Assembly (NCBI GenBank): GCA_024349245.1
Contig: JALDNG010000399.1
Location: forward strand, 62,001-126,000
DNA from: Neodontobutis hainanensis
Taxonomy: Eukaryota; Chordata; Actinopteri; Gobiiformes; Odontobutidae
Length of the DNA stretch: 64,000 nt
Reading direction: 5' to 3'
Shown here: in pieces, positions 49,513 to 62,086 of the stretch
Layout: every line of letters starts with the position of its first letter
How positions within the stretch are numbered: position 1 is the first letter of the stretch
Program-made: the position numbers and the translations under genes
The notes under the pieces: generated by a model
What the model was told of the DNA's origin: nothing
What the model saw: the letters and a program-made list of their open reading frames with translations, nothing else
Databases searched by the model: none

Positions 49513-52500
49513 AACGTAAATTTTTATTTCACGATTTATATATTTAGTTTTAAAGATGTCATGTGATGCTCAATTAAATTAATTCTATCATTTATAACAT
49601 TGTTTTATAAATGTTATTTCTCAGGACTAACTGAAAACTTCCATGTTGAGACTCGGTATTTTTTCATAGATTGAAAAATTTTATACTATGTGGACATCTT
49701 ACAAGGTTTAGCTGCATTTTCAACTTTTTATTTTGATTCTAATTACTTCTGAATTTACAAAGTACCATATACAATCTAGGTGTCACTATCTGTTTCCAGT
49801 TATATGTTTATGACAGGTTGTATAAACTTGACATCCCGGCTTTTTTTCGAAATATTTTAAACGAGAAATCGCGAAAGCCACAATTTTTGGTCACTCATAA
49901 AGATTTTGACATTATATATGTATATATATATGAGTTTAAATTAAATCTTAATAATGGTTTGTCATCTATCAAGATTCACAATAAACTGATGAACTATTGC
50001 CTGGATAATAGATAGTTAACTGTTGAACAGAACGAGATGTATCCAAGATATTATTGGTTAAATTTAAACTAAAAAGGAAGTTGACTAAGTCAGATTTTAA
50101 TCTTATATTCATATACAAGCTCACAGTGTTGAATATTACAAATTTTCATTTAAAATTTCAAAGAAAGATAGTACAAAGATGAAGATAATATGAATTTAAC
50201 TTTTTTGAATTTTGGTGGAGAAACAAAAAGAATATATTCTTAATTTAGGATTTACAGCCAACTTTGTAAATTTTACAACTTTTTTGTCGGAACAAATGAG
50301 AGTATCTGCAGATCCAGCTTCAGCAGTGTGCGCTATTGAGGATTTATACCGGCCAACGTTCAAAATAGACTCATGGGGATGATTCGGCGGTCAGAAGTAA
50401 GCGGAGGTCCCACGAAATGCAACTGTATGAAGCTTAAAGCCATGAATCTGTAATAAGTTTATCTGTAAAATTATGGGCGTAATAATGTTAGTTTTTTTAT
50501 TCCTTGATTCATCTTAGGTAACTTGAGAATTTGCCTCAAGGTAATAAAATTTAGTCTTTCCCTCTACCTCTGATGTTATTATTTAACACCAAAACTGCAT
50601 CATCTTTAAGATCTTATAAAAAACGAACACATGGTCCGCTGTCTGGATCTATCGTTCAGTCAAACTATCTGAACCTTGTCAACTTTGGAAATTTTGGTCT
50701 TTAATTTCATGTTGTTTTACGATATATATTTAGTAAAATGAATTTCATTTGAGCAGTCATACGTCTAACTCATTCATATCTGTGTGTTTTTTTAAATTGA
50801 TAGATGTTTTCTCCCATCTTATTGTGAAGGTTGTATATTCTTAAAAGAGGATCCTTCTCATATTGGAGTTTCAAAAATGCCATTTTTAAAGCATGGTCGC
50901 TTGACTCTCGTCAGTTTTCATATATGTTAAGATGATGAAATACAAATCTCTTGAAATTTCAGTAAAAATTAATAGGGTTCACAAATTCAGCAATTTAAAA
51001 AAGGAAGTTGAAAAGAACACACCGTAAAATGTACAACTGGTGAATATTACGTTATTTCTATCTTTTAAAAACACGATAAATAGTCAACCGAGCAGGTGAT
51101 AAACCTATATATTAGGTTATAGCTATTATCGTTCAAATCAAAAAAATAATATTAAAATAAAAACACAGAAAAGTGTTCAAACCATTCAAAAGATCTTTAA
51201 CCATATGCAATGTGAGATATTCATGCTGAACATTGAATGGTTCAATTTACAAAATTTTACCCTTTAAAGTTCCTTAGTAGGGCGCTTTAACTTTAATTCT
51301 TATACTATAAGTACAATAGACAACCCATAAAAATATGAAGGCCATTTTTCACATGCTTTTTCGATGTATTTAAACCTGTTAAGATTTCCAGTTTTCATAA
51401 AATATTTAAGAGTAATTTGTGTCCCAGGATAGTTTAATACAGCGCAAGCCCATATCGAAATGAAAACTCCGAGTGCGCATCAAATCGTATGCTGCTTTTA
51501 CAATTAAACTCCTGTTGTTTATATCTACATATGGTGTACCAACTGTGAGACAAATTTATATCGAGCAGTTGAAAATTATTCTTACCAAAATAAATATTTA
51601 CCAAAGAAACTTGACAAAGTTGTCTTTAAGGAAATAATTAAAATATTTAAAAGAAAAAAATTACTAAAATCCACTTTATTCGGTTGTGGAAACCCATGTT
51701 TTTTTAACATAGAATATTTCATAAATTGCTTGGCTGATTAATTGCTGAAAGACATTCCTTTGCGGTTCGACGAAACGCCTTCAAATATTTTTCACTGAAA
51801 GTTGTGTTATTCTTGGAATGGAACCAGAAGATCTCATTGGACGAGTTAATACTAGCACAAGTTGACAATTTTAAGGTGAGATTTGTCAAAAAATTGTTAC
51901 TTCAAAAGGGAATACGTATTTTTCGACTTAAAAGCTAAATAATCAAGTAAAAACGGTCATTAATATAACTTAAAAAACGAACAAGGAAGAAAAATCCTAT
52001 GGGCGATCCTTTTAAAATTTTATAACCAGTAGTCTCCCACGGATAGGTCTTATTGCTTCATTCTGTCAAGTGTTATTGTTCCTAACAGTTAAACAAGTGT
52101 CGATTATATCGTGGGAAAACGCAATAAATGAGTTAAGGATGAGTTTATATGTTGAAATAAATTGAATATGTTCTAATAAAGGTAAATTTTAAAATAAAGT
52201 CATAAAATTATAAGATTTTTATTTTTCTATTTTGACGCTTCTTTTTTAAATTCATGAATTTTTGTGTTTTAAATGATAGTTAAATAAAAAGAATCTGTGA
52301 TCATAAATAGATATCTCAATTAATTTTCGAAATATTTTAACATTTAGACGGGATTTTATTTAATTATTTATTTTTTAACTTGGATTTGTTATTAGTATCT
52401 AAATACTCAGCTATACATGATGGAAGTGTTGTTATTTAAAGTCTCGATTATATTTTCTTTTTATAAATTATTCTTAAGAGGAAAATAGTCAAAAATAATA

Positions 52501-53600
52501 CATGTGAGAAACAAAAAGAAGAATTTAATTTTTAAAATTAATTTCATAAACATAAAAAAGATTCAACTGAATATCCAGGTTGAATGCTCTCTTCCCCTTC
52601 ACTTCACCAAAAATGAACTTAGTTTTAATCTACCCACCCTCACCTTTAAAACGTGTTATTTTGATGAAAAAAGAACAAAATAATTGGTATCCTCTCCTCT
52701 ATTCAGAGAATTAATAACGGGCAAACGTATTCTGAATCTGATGACTTCAAAGACCTGTCAAGAATTTGCATCAAGATTACTTAGAATACGTTTATACAAG
52801 AATTGTGGCTGCTGAAAAGAATTTAAGACCAACATTTTTGTGGTTATTAACACCCAAAATAAATTATGCTTGGTGGTTAGACAAGAAACACTAAAACCAA
52901 CCATGTAATCTTACTTTCTTTCAAATAATAAGTTATAAAATGATAACGGTAAAATAAAATTTAGAATTGTAGTCTATGAGGCATAAACTACATTATATCA
53001 TTTAAATAAATATAACGCACTCAAAAAGTTTCTAGAACAATAAAATGTTTAAAATATCGAAAATTCGAAGTAATAAGGATCGATCCGAATGAAAAAGCAT
53101 ACGTGTACATGAAAATATGAAATTTAATATCGGACTTCAAATAAAAAAAAAGATAACACAAAAATGGTAATTACTACAACATTAGATGCAGTTCAAGATT
53201 AAGACTCTTTTAAAAGCTTAATATAATATCCCTTAAAAATAAAATCAGAGCGGGGCATTGAGGGACCGCAATTTGAAGCTAGGGAAACATGAATCTCGGA
53301 ACTCACAACTTATTAAAAAAACCAACTCAACGTAATTAGATTTAAAAAAATTAACAGTAGATGAAGTGAAAAAGGTATTTTAAAATCTTTTAAGATTTCC
53401 AGAATATGTTAGAATAGCTCGAATATATCAAAAAGGATATAAATTTAAACTGTTGTATTGGTCAAAATTCATCTTAGAATAATTTTTATGCCATCTATAA
53501 ATCGGGAAATGCTATTCCTTTATAAAGTTCCTCCATATAAATCATAGAAGAAACTGCCATTGTAAAGAAAAAGAGGTTAAGAAAAATACCCCTAAATATA
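49513..53600. other. Mostly AT-rich DNA with scattered coding-like fragments
   Basis: A (TA)n-like microsatellite lies at about 49914-49931. At 50296-50457 two adjacent frames read RVSADPASAVCAIEDLYRPT and MIRRSEVSGGPTKCNCMKLK, apparently remnants. At about 52733-52910 a frame with one TGA reads TSKTCQEFASRLLRIRLYKN and NKLCLVVRQETLKP. None could be assembled into a gene. Confidence 0.35.
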
Positions 53601-53676
53601 TCAATAATTAATACTGATAGGTGACGATACGATAAAAAGATCTAACCATAGATGAAACTCGACCAAATAAACTTGT

Positions 53677-53859
53677 ATGGTCAGGAATGCTCTGAACTTG
53701 CGACTCCGTCTGAAACAGCTTGGATTTTTGGAGGAAACAGAGTGTCGTTTCGACATTTATTTTCACTTATTTGAGTTTGCGCACACCTGTAAAATATTTA
53801 TCTCTCCATATAAATATTATTTTCATCTTTTGAAAAAGCAATTTGTGCAATTACAATAA
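53677..53859 (+). CDS. Unidentified ORF, possible exon
   Basis: The plus-strand frame opens with a patch (ALNLRLRLKQLGFLEETECR, then FDIYFHLFEFAHTCK) that is richer in Leu/Arg/Glu than local chance frames. The remainder is AT-driven. No domain or linked exon was found. Confidence 0.22.
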   Translation: MVRNALNLRLRLKQLGFLEETECRFDIYFHLFEFAHTCKIFISPYKYYFHLLKKQFVQLQ

Positions 53860-54339
53860 ATAATTTAGTCAAAAATGGTAGATAAATAAAAAAGAAATTA
53901 AAACAGTTATCCGCCATAATATTTGCGTGTTACTCTATTTAACGTCTTTTATCGTACCAGTTCCTTAAAAGCAATAATTATCTCATAAAATATTTTAAAT
54001 TTTACTAAGTTTTTTCTTATTCTTATAAACAAATGAACTTTAAAAAATATGGGTCGGGTGATTGATGAAGTTTTGTGAACTTAAAATATGTAAGTTCACA
54101 AAAAGTTAAGTTTTTCCATTTAATTTAGGAATTATTCGCGACTTGTAAAAAATTAATAATATGTGACGATCCTAGTTTTAATAATGCTGGAATTAATATC
54201 GGAAGGAGCATTACAGGTTTGCATGATAAAGAATTGATAAAACTTAAAATTGACTAAGTTAAATGATTAAATTTTCAATTATTCCTCATAATTCCAGCTA
54301 ATAGAAAAAAGTAAAAAATTGTGAAACGATTTCCTAAAA

Positions 54340-54522
54340 ATGGCGGGAACGCGTATTAACCATTGGCAAAAAATTTTGCCTGCCTCTAAAATAGTGTTTA
54401 CCACGCCTCGTAGATATAAATTCTTTTTGATACGTATAGATTATCAAGGAATTTTTCCTTCGACGAAAAGTCTAATTTTACCATCAATGAATGATCTCTT
54501 CTTATCTCTACTTAATTTTTAA
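54340..54522 (+). CDS. Possible small gene
   Basis: ATG to TAA, 60 codons: starts MAGTRINHWQKILPASKIVF and continues with TTPRRYKFFLIRIDYQGIFP. The basic amphipathic N-terminus could be a mitochondrial presequence. An AATAAA lies about 37 nt after the stop. No family is recognised. A 20-nt GT...AG segment inside the frame would break it, so it is more likely unspliced. Confidence 0.33.
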   Translation: MAGTRINHWQKILPASKIVFTTPRRYKFFLIRIDYQGIFPSTKSLILPSMNDLFLSLLNF

Positions 54523-54960
54523 ACTCATCGAAGATGTTTTGAAATCACTTTCTGCGTTTAATAAACCTTAAATAATAAGACGTGCTAAAAGTCTTATTCT
54601 TGAGTAACATGAACTGGTTATCAAACTATCTTTTTCTCAGTCCTCGAATTAATCAAGACAGAGGATTATACGATTTTTTCGCACTTAGTATTTGTATCGA
54701 AACTTGGAATTATTTCATTTTTAAAGAGCGTTAAAACTCGTTTTTATGGTACAGAAGTCGTCTAATTTTGGAACAGTTTTATTGATTCTCGGTTTATTCT
54801 AAAATCTTTGTTTACATCAAAATACCAAAATTCTAATTTTAAAAATAAAGTTTCTTACCAAAAATTTATATTCTAGGTCCGCGCTGACGTTTAACAAGAG
54901 TACACATATTTACGCTTTCCGAGTGGGTGTGGTTTGAAGGGATCTCGTTCATTCAAAAAT

Positions 54961-55791
54961 CATGCCAAGATTGCTAAAGTATCGGATACTTGGATATTTA
55001 AATCGCTTAAACTTTCACCCTGCATTTTCTCGGATCATAAATACATTTTATGCCCACATATCTTGCAGCACCTATTGTTAAAATAACGAAGCTATTGAGA
55101 GCTTAAATAGAGTTTTTGAATAGGATAGAGACATTATCTTGTCCAATTAATAATTTCAAATCCATCGAACGACATACAATGGTTGTGGAAATATCATCCT
55201 TTCATCATTCGAGCAAAGAAAATATCGATGAACTAAAAAATGTCTTTAGGATACCAGAATTGGCTAATAAGCATTTTATGAATCAAGGAAAAGTCTAATG
55301 TCGTATTTACCACAGAAGGGGTATTATTAGCTTGATGAAGTGAAATAAAAGTCAGTTAGATATTTACAGGGTACTCCCTTAAAACGATCGTTTCATATTT
55401 TAACTCTTTCAGAAACCTTTTTCTGATTGTCGAGACGTCCAAGAGAATGTAATTTACAAAAGAATCACAGAAAAACAGACAGACTGTTCTCGGAATCAAC
55501 AGATACCACCAGAACAAGAATTTTTAATGTCTTGATCTAACTAATTTCAAAAATGTTCCTGATAAGGCACCAAGTTGAACTACAGCTATTGTCCAATCAA
55601 TAATAACGGAAAGTGTCAAACAGGATCCTTTACCATAACGGGTTGCTTTCAGAATGATCCTAACGTGGCCGGTATACGGCCTATTCAAACTGGCAATAAT
55701 TTTTTGAAAGAATTTTTTCTCGTCTTAATTTTTGTACGAATACGATCAAAGGGGCGCTTAAAGGAAATAAAACTAAATTACCCCTTGAAAT
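54961..55791 (+). CDS. Unresolved multi-exon gene candidate
   Basis: Protein-like plus-strand segments follow each other closely: MPRLLKYRILGYLNRLNFHP (from 54961, presequence-like), PTYLAAPIVKITKLLRA (about 55052-55104), a long piece with CPINNFKSIERHTMVVEISS and KENIDELKNVFRIPELANKH (to 55298), GTPLKRS, NLFLIVETSKR and an ORF with CQTGSFTITGCFQNDPNVAG ending at 55791. Gaps can be bridged by GT...AG segments of 19-36 nt (for example a 23-nt one at 55292-55314), but several alternatives exist and the first junction is not settled. No domain is recognised. Confidence 0.38.
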
Positions 55792-55799
55792 AGAACAAT

Positions 55800-58700
55800 T
55801 TTCTTTCAAAGTACATTCGAATTTCGGGGAAATGAATCAATGATCTGCTCACTAATTCTAATTGATCAGATAAAAGTGTAAATCTTTCTCTCGGCTTTTT
55901 GATTGCTGTAAAAACCGAAGATTATCAATAAGATAAGACTTCATACTTTGGAAAATACACAGTTTTCACAGCTTTCGAAGGTTTGTACCTGAAGTTAACG
56001 ACAGATTCATAAATTATTAAAATTTACCGTCTTAGATTTTTCATGTTTGGATATCTAAAACAGTAACATTTCCCCTAAGAAAAATTTAGGAAATATTCAG
56101 TTCGTGCACGTAAAAAGTTTATATCATGAATTTTAAAAATTCAATTTGATAAATAGGAACTGAGAAGTTCCTTTCTAGAGGATAAATTTGTTTCAAAGGT
56201 AAATATAATGTAAACATATGTTTTTATATAAAAATGTTAAAACTAATACTTCGAGTTCATTCTTGAATTCACTTCTTTAACGTGAAAAGTATATATGAGG
56301 CGATTATTTTGAATTTTATGAATTTGTCTTTTGGCGGCCATACTTCAGAGGAATAACTTCTTTTGTATGCATAAGGTTGTAATTTCCATGTATTATGTCC
56401 GCGGAAATTGATTTGACCAACTTTAAAAAATGTTTATAATATTTATGGTTTTAGGTTTTTGATATACTCGCTTATTAAAAAAAATAATTGATGAAACTCA
56501 GGATAAAAATCACAGTAATTTATCCTTGAATGCAAAATATACGAGTAAAAAAGTTGATGTTTCTTTGTAAATAATGAAAACTCTAAATTTTGGAAAAAAC
56601 TAAATTTGAGAATATATATTCTCAAATAATCAAAAAAGTCCTCTTGTTATAATTTTCCGAGAAATTAGAAATTAATTTGGCAGAAAAAATGATCTAGAAG
56701 AATTTAACTCATAGAATGCATATTTTTGCTTTGAAGTCAACGATACATCACTCGCCATAAATAAAAAACGCTCAAAGGCTGTTCTTTTTAATTTCGTATT
56801 TTCAAAAAGAACCTTGGTGCATACAAATATACAATATCCAACTTAATCTTAAATCAACCTTTCTTAAATTTATTACTCTAAAACACTTGAACCAATAAAT
56901 AACTTAAAAGAATGGAAATCCAACGAACAATATTCTGGAAATGAAATTTAACTCAATACTATTTTAATTTAATAAGTTTGAACCGATGAGTATTTGAAAT
57001 TCTGATTAAATTACAACGTTAAAATGAAAAAAATGACATTTTGATTTGCAGAGTAAAAACCTTATTTTTAAATTGAAATATAAACAATGTTTGTGTTCGG
57101 CTTTCTTACACGACTTTTAACGTTTTCCTTTTTTATCGAATTTCCTATGTTGCCGAGTTATAAAAATATTCACGCAGTATTACCGTAAATTAACTCATCG
57201 AAGAATTGATATGATACTTTAATTTAATTATTATGAATATTTGTTTCCTTCAATGCATGGAAAGTTGAAACGATGGTTATGTTAAAAACTTCAATCAAAA
57301 ATTTTCAAAATGGCCGATTCTATAAATTTTTTCTTTAAGAACTGAAGAGTTTTTACAATTATTTAATTCCCTCCAATGAATTAATATCTTTTATTTGATA
57401 AAATTCCGACATTAGACATGAACATCATTTTAAATGGAATGTTTATAAGCTAAAATGGATGTAGAAATTTAAATAAAATCATTTAAAAACATGCGCAATT
57501 GTTAAAAAATGTCGTAAGGCTCTTTATTCAGAACAGAGCAAACTCAGGGATGAGCTTTATTTTTGAAAAATTAAGCCAGCTAAAACAAAAAAGGATAATT
57601 TATTAAAATGGTTGGTAGAAATACATCTGGCAGGTATACATTTAAAAATGTATTATTTTCTATCGATGCATATTTATGAGAGTTCACATATAATTCCAAA
57701 GTTATCGTTTAGAAGTCAAAAAATTTCACCGGAAATATTGACCTATTTTTATTTTAGGTATTTTACAAATTCTGATTGAACTATTTTTCTCCATTTATTA
57801 AGTTTATCTAAAATTCTTGAAACAAATAAAGTTTTCGTATTAACAAGACGAACTTTATGTTCTTCTAAGTAACAATAAATTAAAAAATATTCAAGCTTGA
57901 TAAAATTTAAATTAAAAATTAAGGATTAAAATTGTTATATTATTCTCATGTTTCTTAAAAACGTTCGTATAGGTTCAAATCTCAAGTGCGAAAGATTCAG
58001 CCATTGGTTTTCATTATTTTCTTTGCATTTGGTAGGCTTTGAGAAGAAGCAAAATAAAAATTTTAATTTGTTAAGTGCAACATTCTGATTTTCACAAAAT
58101 AGTTTTCTGAAAAGTCAACAACTAAAGTGAAACGATGACTGGAGAGCCAGAAGAATATTCAACGAAACCACATTCGAATTATCAGTCTTGAAAATGCACG
58201 ATGATACTCACACACTTTAGAATAAAAATAGTTTATTTATACTTACCTCAATGGCTAAATTTCACTAATTTATTTTAAATTTGAGGAAAATTATCTGGTA
58301 TGAATACCACATCGAATTTTATATATACGCTTTAAATAGTTTTAATTTTTGATACATTAATAATAGGAGTTGAAATTTCATTTTATCTCAATAGTTTAAG
58401 TTCATATTTATGTGATATTGTTTGAAAAAAGAACCCTCACATTCATCAAGACACAACCCACAAATAAAACTAGGCTTAAGGTTTAAGAAGCTTACACAAC
58501 TGCGCAAAAACTCTCAGCTGGCAATAAAAAAGCAACGAGGAAAACCAAGATATTCAAAAATTGAATTTAAACATCCTCTTTAAGTTTGAACCATTTTATC
58601 AAAATAAATTTTTGACCGGAAACAAGTACAAATTTTCAGAAAACTAAAATCCCTATTCTCGAAAAATATAAATATTTTTAACATGAGGAATTGAGTTTAA
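55800..58700. other. AT-rich stretch downstream of CCT2
   Basis: No ORF or exon chain of protein-like content was recognised. The minus frame at 56443-56625 is low-complexity. This probably includes the CCT2 3' UTR on its right edge. Confidence 0.45.
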
Positions 58701-58706
58701 CGTAGT

Positions 58707-60311
58707 CTAGTGTCTAGGATGTGGATCCCGCTTTCTGGGTGCACACTTGATAATGTCATCAACCCGAAGTATCATTTCAGCCGCTTCGAAAGCAGAAATA
58801 AGCACGCGGTTTTTCACTCTCAACGATTCTAGAATGTTTAAAGTCTTCATGTCCCCAACAGATTCTTTGTTAATATCGAGCCCGTAGTGATACTTCCCAT
58901 ATGAATGAAGGGCTCGCAACTCGGAAATGAGTTCAGATGCATCTAGCCCCGCATTCTCGGCGATTGCATGTGGAAGTTGGCGCAAAGCATGAGCGAAAGA
59001 TTCGATAGCCATTGACTCCTTTCCAGGAGTAGCCTGAGCAATCTTATTAACAGCATCTGCCATAAGCATTTCAGCACAACCGCCACCGTAGACAAACTTC
59101 GGTTCCTTCACAACAGTGACCAATACACAAAGAGCATCGTGAAGCGCTCGTTCGGCTTCATCCAAGATTTGTTCACTTGAGCCTCGAAGAACAATCGTGC
59201 AGGCCTCCCCAGCCTGAACTCCTGAAAACCTGATAACCCTGTCTTCGCCAATCATGATTTCTTCAATCAGTTTACAATGCCCGATTTTCACTGATTCTGG
59301 ATGGTCGAAAGTTGAAACAATTTCTGCACCTAGAACTTTGGCCAAGCGCTCAGTGCCCTCAAAATCTGCATGCTCAATAGAAACTACTCCAGCATCAGTG
59401 AAAAGTTGCTCGGGGTAGTTGTATATCAATTGACGGTTAATGAAAACATTTATGTCGTGCTTTAAGATGCTATCCACTTTGTCTTTCATCTTTTCTTTTT
59501 CAGCAGCTTCAAGTTCAGCAACCTTGGCGGCTGAATCAACACGCACCCTTGAACCAAAAACTTTTATTTTGTCATAATCCATAGGGGTATTGGCAACTAA
59601 AATTCGTGCATTTTCAACTCTTCGAGGCTGGTTTATACCAAACTGTTTGTCGAGAATGAAACCATCATCAATAAATGAGTCGCGGAGACAACCACCGGGT
59701 TTCTTTATCACGTGGATTGATTCTAAGTGGTCGCTCCCCCTCAATCTCATAACTGCTTTCACAGCAAGGTCGCAAAAGTGTTCTCGTTCCTGGTCAAGGA
59801 TTTTTGATGAAAGGGTGACTTTGGTGAGATCCTTTAGTCTTTCTTGGACTTCAAGTGAATTATCAAGCGATATTTTGAATGCACTTTGTTCTAATGCCTT
59901 TTCGGCAACATCTACAGCCTTTTGCCAACCAGATATGATCGTCTGTGGATGAACCCCAGAATTGACAAGTTTTTCAGCTTCTCGCAACAACTCGGAAGCT
60001 AAAACAACAACGCTTGTCGTTCCATCGCCAACTTCGTCATCCTGGACCTTCGCTACGTTAACAAGAACTTTAGCTGCGGGATTGTCCACCCCGATAGATT
60101 TCATGATGGTCGCTCCATCGTTTGTGACAGAAAATCCTTTATTATGAGGAGAATGAATCCGAAGTAATATCTTGTCCATTCCTTTAGGACCAAGCGTTGT
60201 TTTGATCATGTCCCCAATCGCCATAGCTCCTACGAATACGCTAAGCCTAGCGCTCTCCGCCTTTTCTTCTTCAGCTTGATTTTTTAAAATTCGCTTGTCG
60301 GCAAGAGACAT
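58707..60311 (-). CDS. CCT2: T-complex protein 1 subunit beta (CCT2)
   Basis: CCT2 is one of eight subunits of the cytosolic chaperonin TRiC/CCT, which folds actin, tubulin and other substrates using ATP. The frame is uninterrupted. Group II chaperonin motifs are intact: TTLGPKGMDKILL, NDGATIMKSIGVDNPAAK, DDEVGDGTTSVVVLASELL (nucleotide-binding GDGTTS), FGSRVRVDSAAKVAELE, GEACTIVLRGSSEQILDEAE, VYGGGCAEMLMA and the tail VDDIIKCAPRKRDPHPRH. I choose the ATG at 60311 (MSLADKRILKNQ...), giving 534 residues against 535 in human CCT2. The same frame extends to an ATG at 60362, adding 17 residues that have no family counterpart and probably lie in the 5' UTR. There are no introns. Codon use is more GC-balanced than in neighbouring non-coding DNA. 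Confidence 0.97.
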   Translation of the reverse strand: MSLADKRILKNQAEEEKAESARLSVFVGAMAIGDMIKTTLGPKGMDKILLRIHSPHNKGFSVTNDGATIMKSIGVDNPAAKVLVNVAKVQDDEVGDGTTSVVVLASELLREAEKLVNSGVHPQTIISGWQKAVDVAEKALEQSAFKISLDNSLEVQERLKDLTKVTLSSKILDQEREHFCDLAVKAVMRLRGSDHLESIHVIKKPGGCLRDSFIDDGFILDKQFGINQPRRVENARILVANTPMDYDKIKVFGSRVRVDSAAKVAELEAAEKEKMKDKVDSILKHDINVFINRQLIYNYPEQLFTDAGVVSIEHADFEGTERLAKVLGAEIVSTFDHPESVKIGHCKLIEEIMIGEDRVIRFSGVQAGEACTIVLRGSSEQILDEAERALHDALCVLVTVVKEPKFVYGGGCAEMLMADAVNKIAQATPGKESMAIESFAHALRQLPHAIAENAGLDASELISELRALHSYGKYHYGLDINKESVGDMKTLNILESLRVKNRVLISAFEAAEMILRVDDIIKCAPRKRDPHPRH

Positions 60312-60362
60312 TATTATACTTATATTAACGAGTGTGCGTACTGATGTTTTCTCAAAGTTCAC

Positions 60363-61750
60363 GGTATTTTTAAGTTAGATTCTCATGTACTCAGCATCAA
60401 AACAAAAATTTAATTTCTTTATTAATATAACTTACACGCAGACCAGAATGTATTAAAGTTCGTCCATTAAGTATATTACTACACATACGAGTGTATTGCA
60501 CTTAACGTGAAATAATAAAACGATTTAAATGTTGCAAGCATTGGCACAACTCGGAAATCGAAATTATGCATGTTTTTAAACTCACGATGAGAACTAATTC
60601 ATACGAGCATGCTTTAAAACAAAACAAAAAAATTTGTTCAACTTTGAGCAAAATTAACAAAAATAAACTATTAATCACATGTCATTTTCTTTTAAGTTCG
60701 GTTTCAGTATTTACAGGTTGGCGAAGTTTCAATAGGATTCTAATGGTAAAAGCATCAAACAAGAAAGATCCGTTGTAAATAAAAAGGTGGGCCTATTGAG
60801 TTTCCGATGTTCCATCGACCTCTAAAAGTGTGTATTTTTGTTATAGAGAACAAAAATGATCCCTTTTTGGGCAAATTGTGTCTCAAATTAAGAAAGATGA
60901 AATTTGAGATGACATGTTATTGTATGGTATTTTAATCATCGATAATATGTATTAATCCTTCCAAACTGACTGAAAACGAATCAGATACCAATCAAAAAGT
61001 TTTGGCCATATTAACAAAATAAAATCGAAAAAATTTTGGAGGAAGAATAATCCGATCGTTTTTCTTTGATCTGTTTGTCAGTGATCGTGAGCGTTTCTAC
61101 TTTTTCTTTCATTTCTTATGTTTCAGCAATTATGTCGGTTTTCATTCAGCTAGCTGTACAGCGGATATGATTTACCATAAACTCACCGATTACGATTATC
61201 ATCACATTGAAAAAGATTTACTTTATTTTGTGTTTCGCATAAGGATTAACAAAACCGCTATTTATTGGTTTTATGAATAATTGATATTTTATGAATTTTC
61301 ATGAAAAAACAATACTTCATGAAATTAATTTCAACATATGAGTGAATTATAACTTATTTATACTGAATGATGCTGAATCGCAGCATTTAAAACACTTAAA
61401 AAAGGTTACTGAGTGACAATGAAAACTATGATAAATTTGTTAGGAATGAAAAAGAACAAACATGCTAGTCATGCGCAAAATTTGGAGGCGAACGAATATC
61501 ATAATGTTGAAAGAAGCAGTGTAACAAAAAATTAAATTCACTGACAAGAACACAAAAATAGTTTGAAGTTGAACTTCTACAATGGAAAGCAAAAAAAGAT
61601 TTTCGGAGGTTAAATTAATAAATAGATATGGCTCAAATATTGTGTAAGTTCTCGTTAATGAAGAGGTCGTAATAAATTTGATCCAGTTCGTTGTCGCGGT
61701 ATCTTTTAATTTGACATAAAAAAGAGTGAACTGTCAACAAAAATTAGAAT
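60363..61750. other. AT-rich upstream region of CCT2
   Basis: It holds the CCT2 promoter side but I recognise no specific element. The plus frame at 60566-60778 looks like chance. Confidence 0.4.
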
Positions 61751-61752
61751 AT

Positions 61753-62086
61753 ACAGTCGTTACTATTTTGTGGCTTTGGATGGAAGCACGAATACTTATG
61801 AAACACATCCTACTCTTATTAAGCGTAAATAATGACGATAGAGGCTTATTATAACTCTTACATCTATGAGCATAACGTGGGAAAATGGAAAAATGTTCAC
61901 CAGCGATTCAAATTTGTAGTTTCACAATACATCGGATTTGATTAATAAGCTGTTATAGCTACTGATGGATCCAGAACTAAATTGGGAACAAAATCCGGAT
62001 TTGTAAACTTAAAAAATGAAGTGGATTTTCCAGTGTCTCATAGCATGGTGAATCAAGAGTTGTTGGATTATTTAACAACCATTTGA
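61753..62086 (+). pseudogene. hAT-family transposase fragment, decayed
   Basis: Two plus-strand pieces match the order of conserved hAT transposase blocks. The first (about 61758-61829) reads RYYFVALDGSTNTYETHP, resembling the LDESTD block that carries the first catalytic Asp. The second (61961-62086) starts TDGSRTKLGTKSGFVNLKNE and continues FPVSHSMVNQELLDYL. It resembles the TDGAPAM..G..SGF...HC.IH...L block of Buster/ZBED-like hAT elements. The two are separated by frameshifts and stops and followed by TGA. No terminal inverted repeats or target-site duplication were found. It looks like a dead copy; residues at the second site (HSMVN for HCxIH) are altered. Assignment rests on motif memory only. 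Confidence 0.55.

Noticed and set aside
50296..50457. KCNCMKLK resembling a tesmin/LIN54 CXC motif
   Set aside because: Only the first two cysteines of the motif fit, and the frame ends a few residues later, so the match is too weak.
60312..60362. N-terminal extension of CCT2 by 17 residues
   Set aside because: The extension has no counterpart in the family, whereas the ATG at 60311 gives the usual length.
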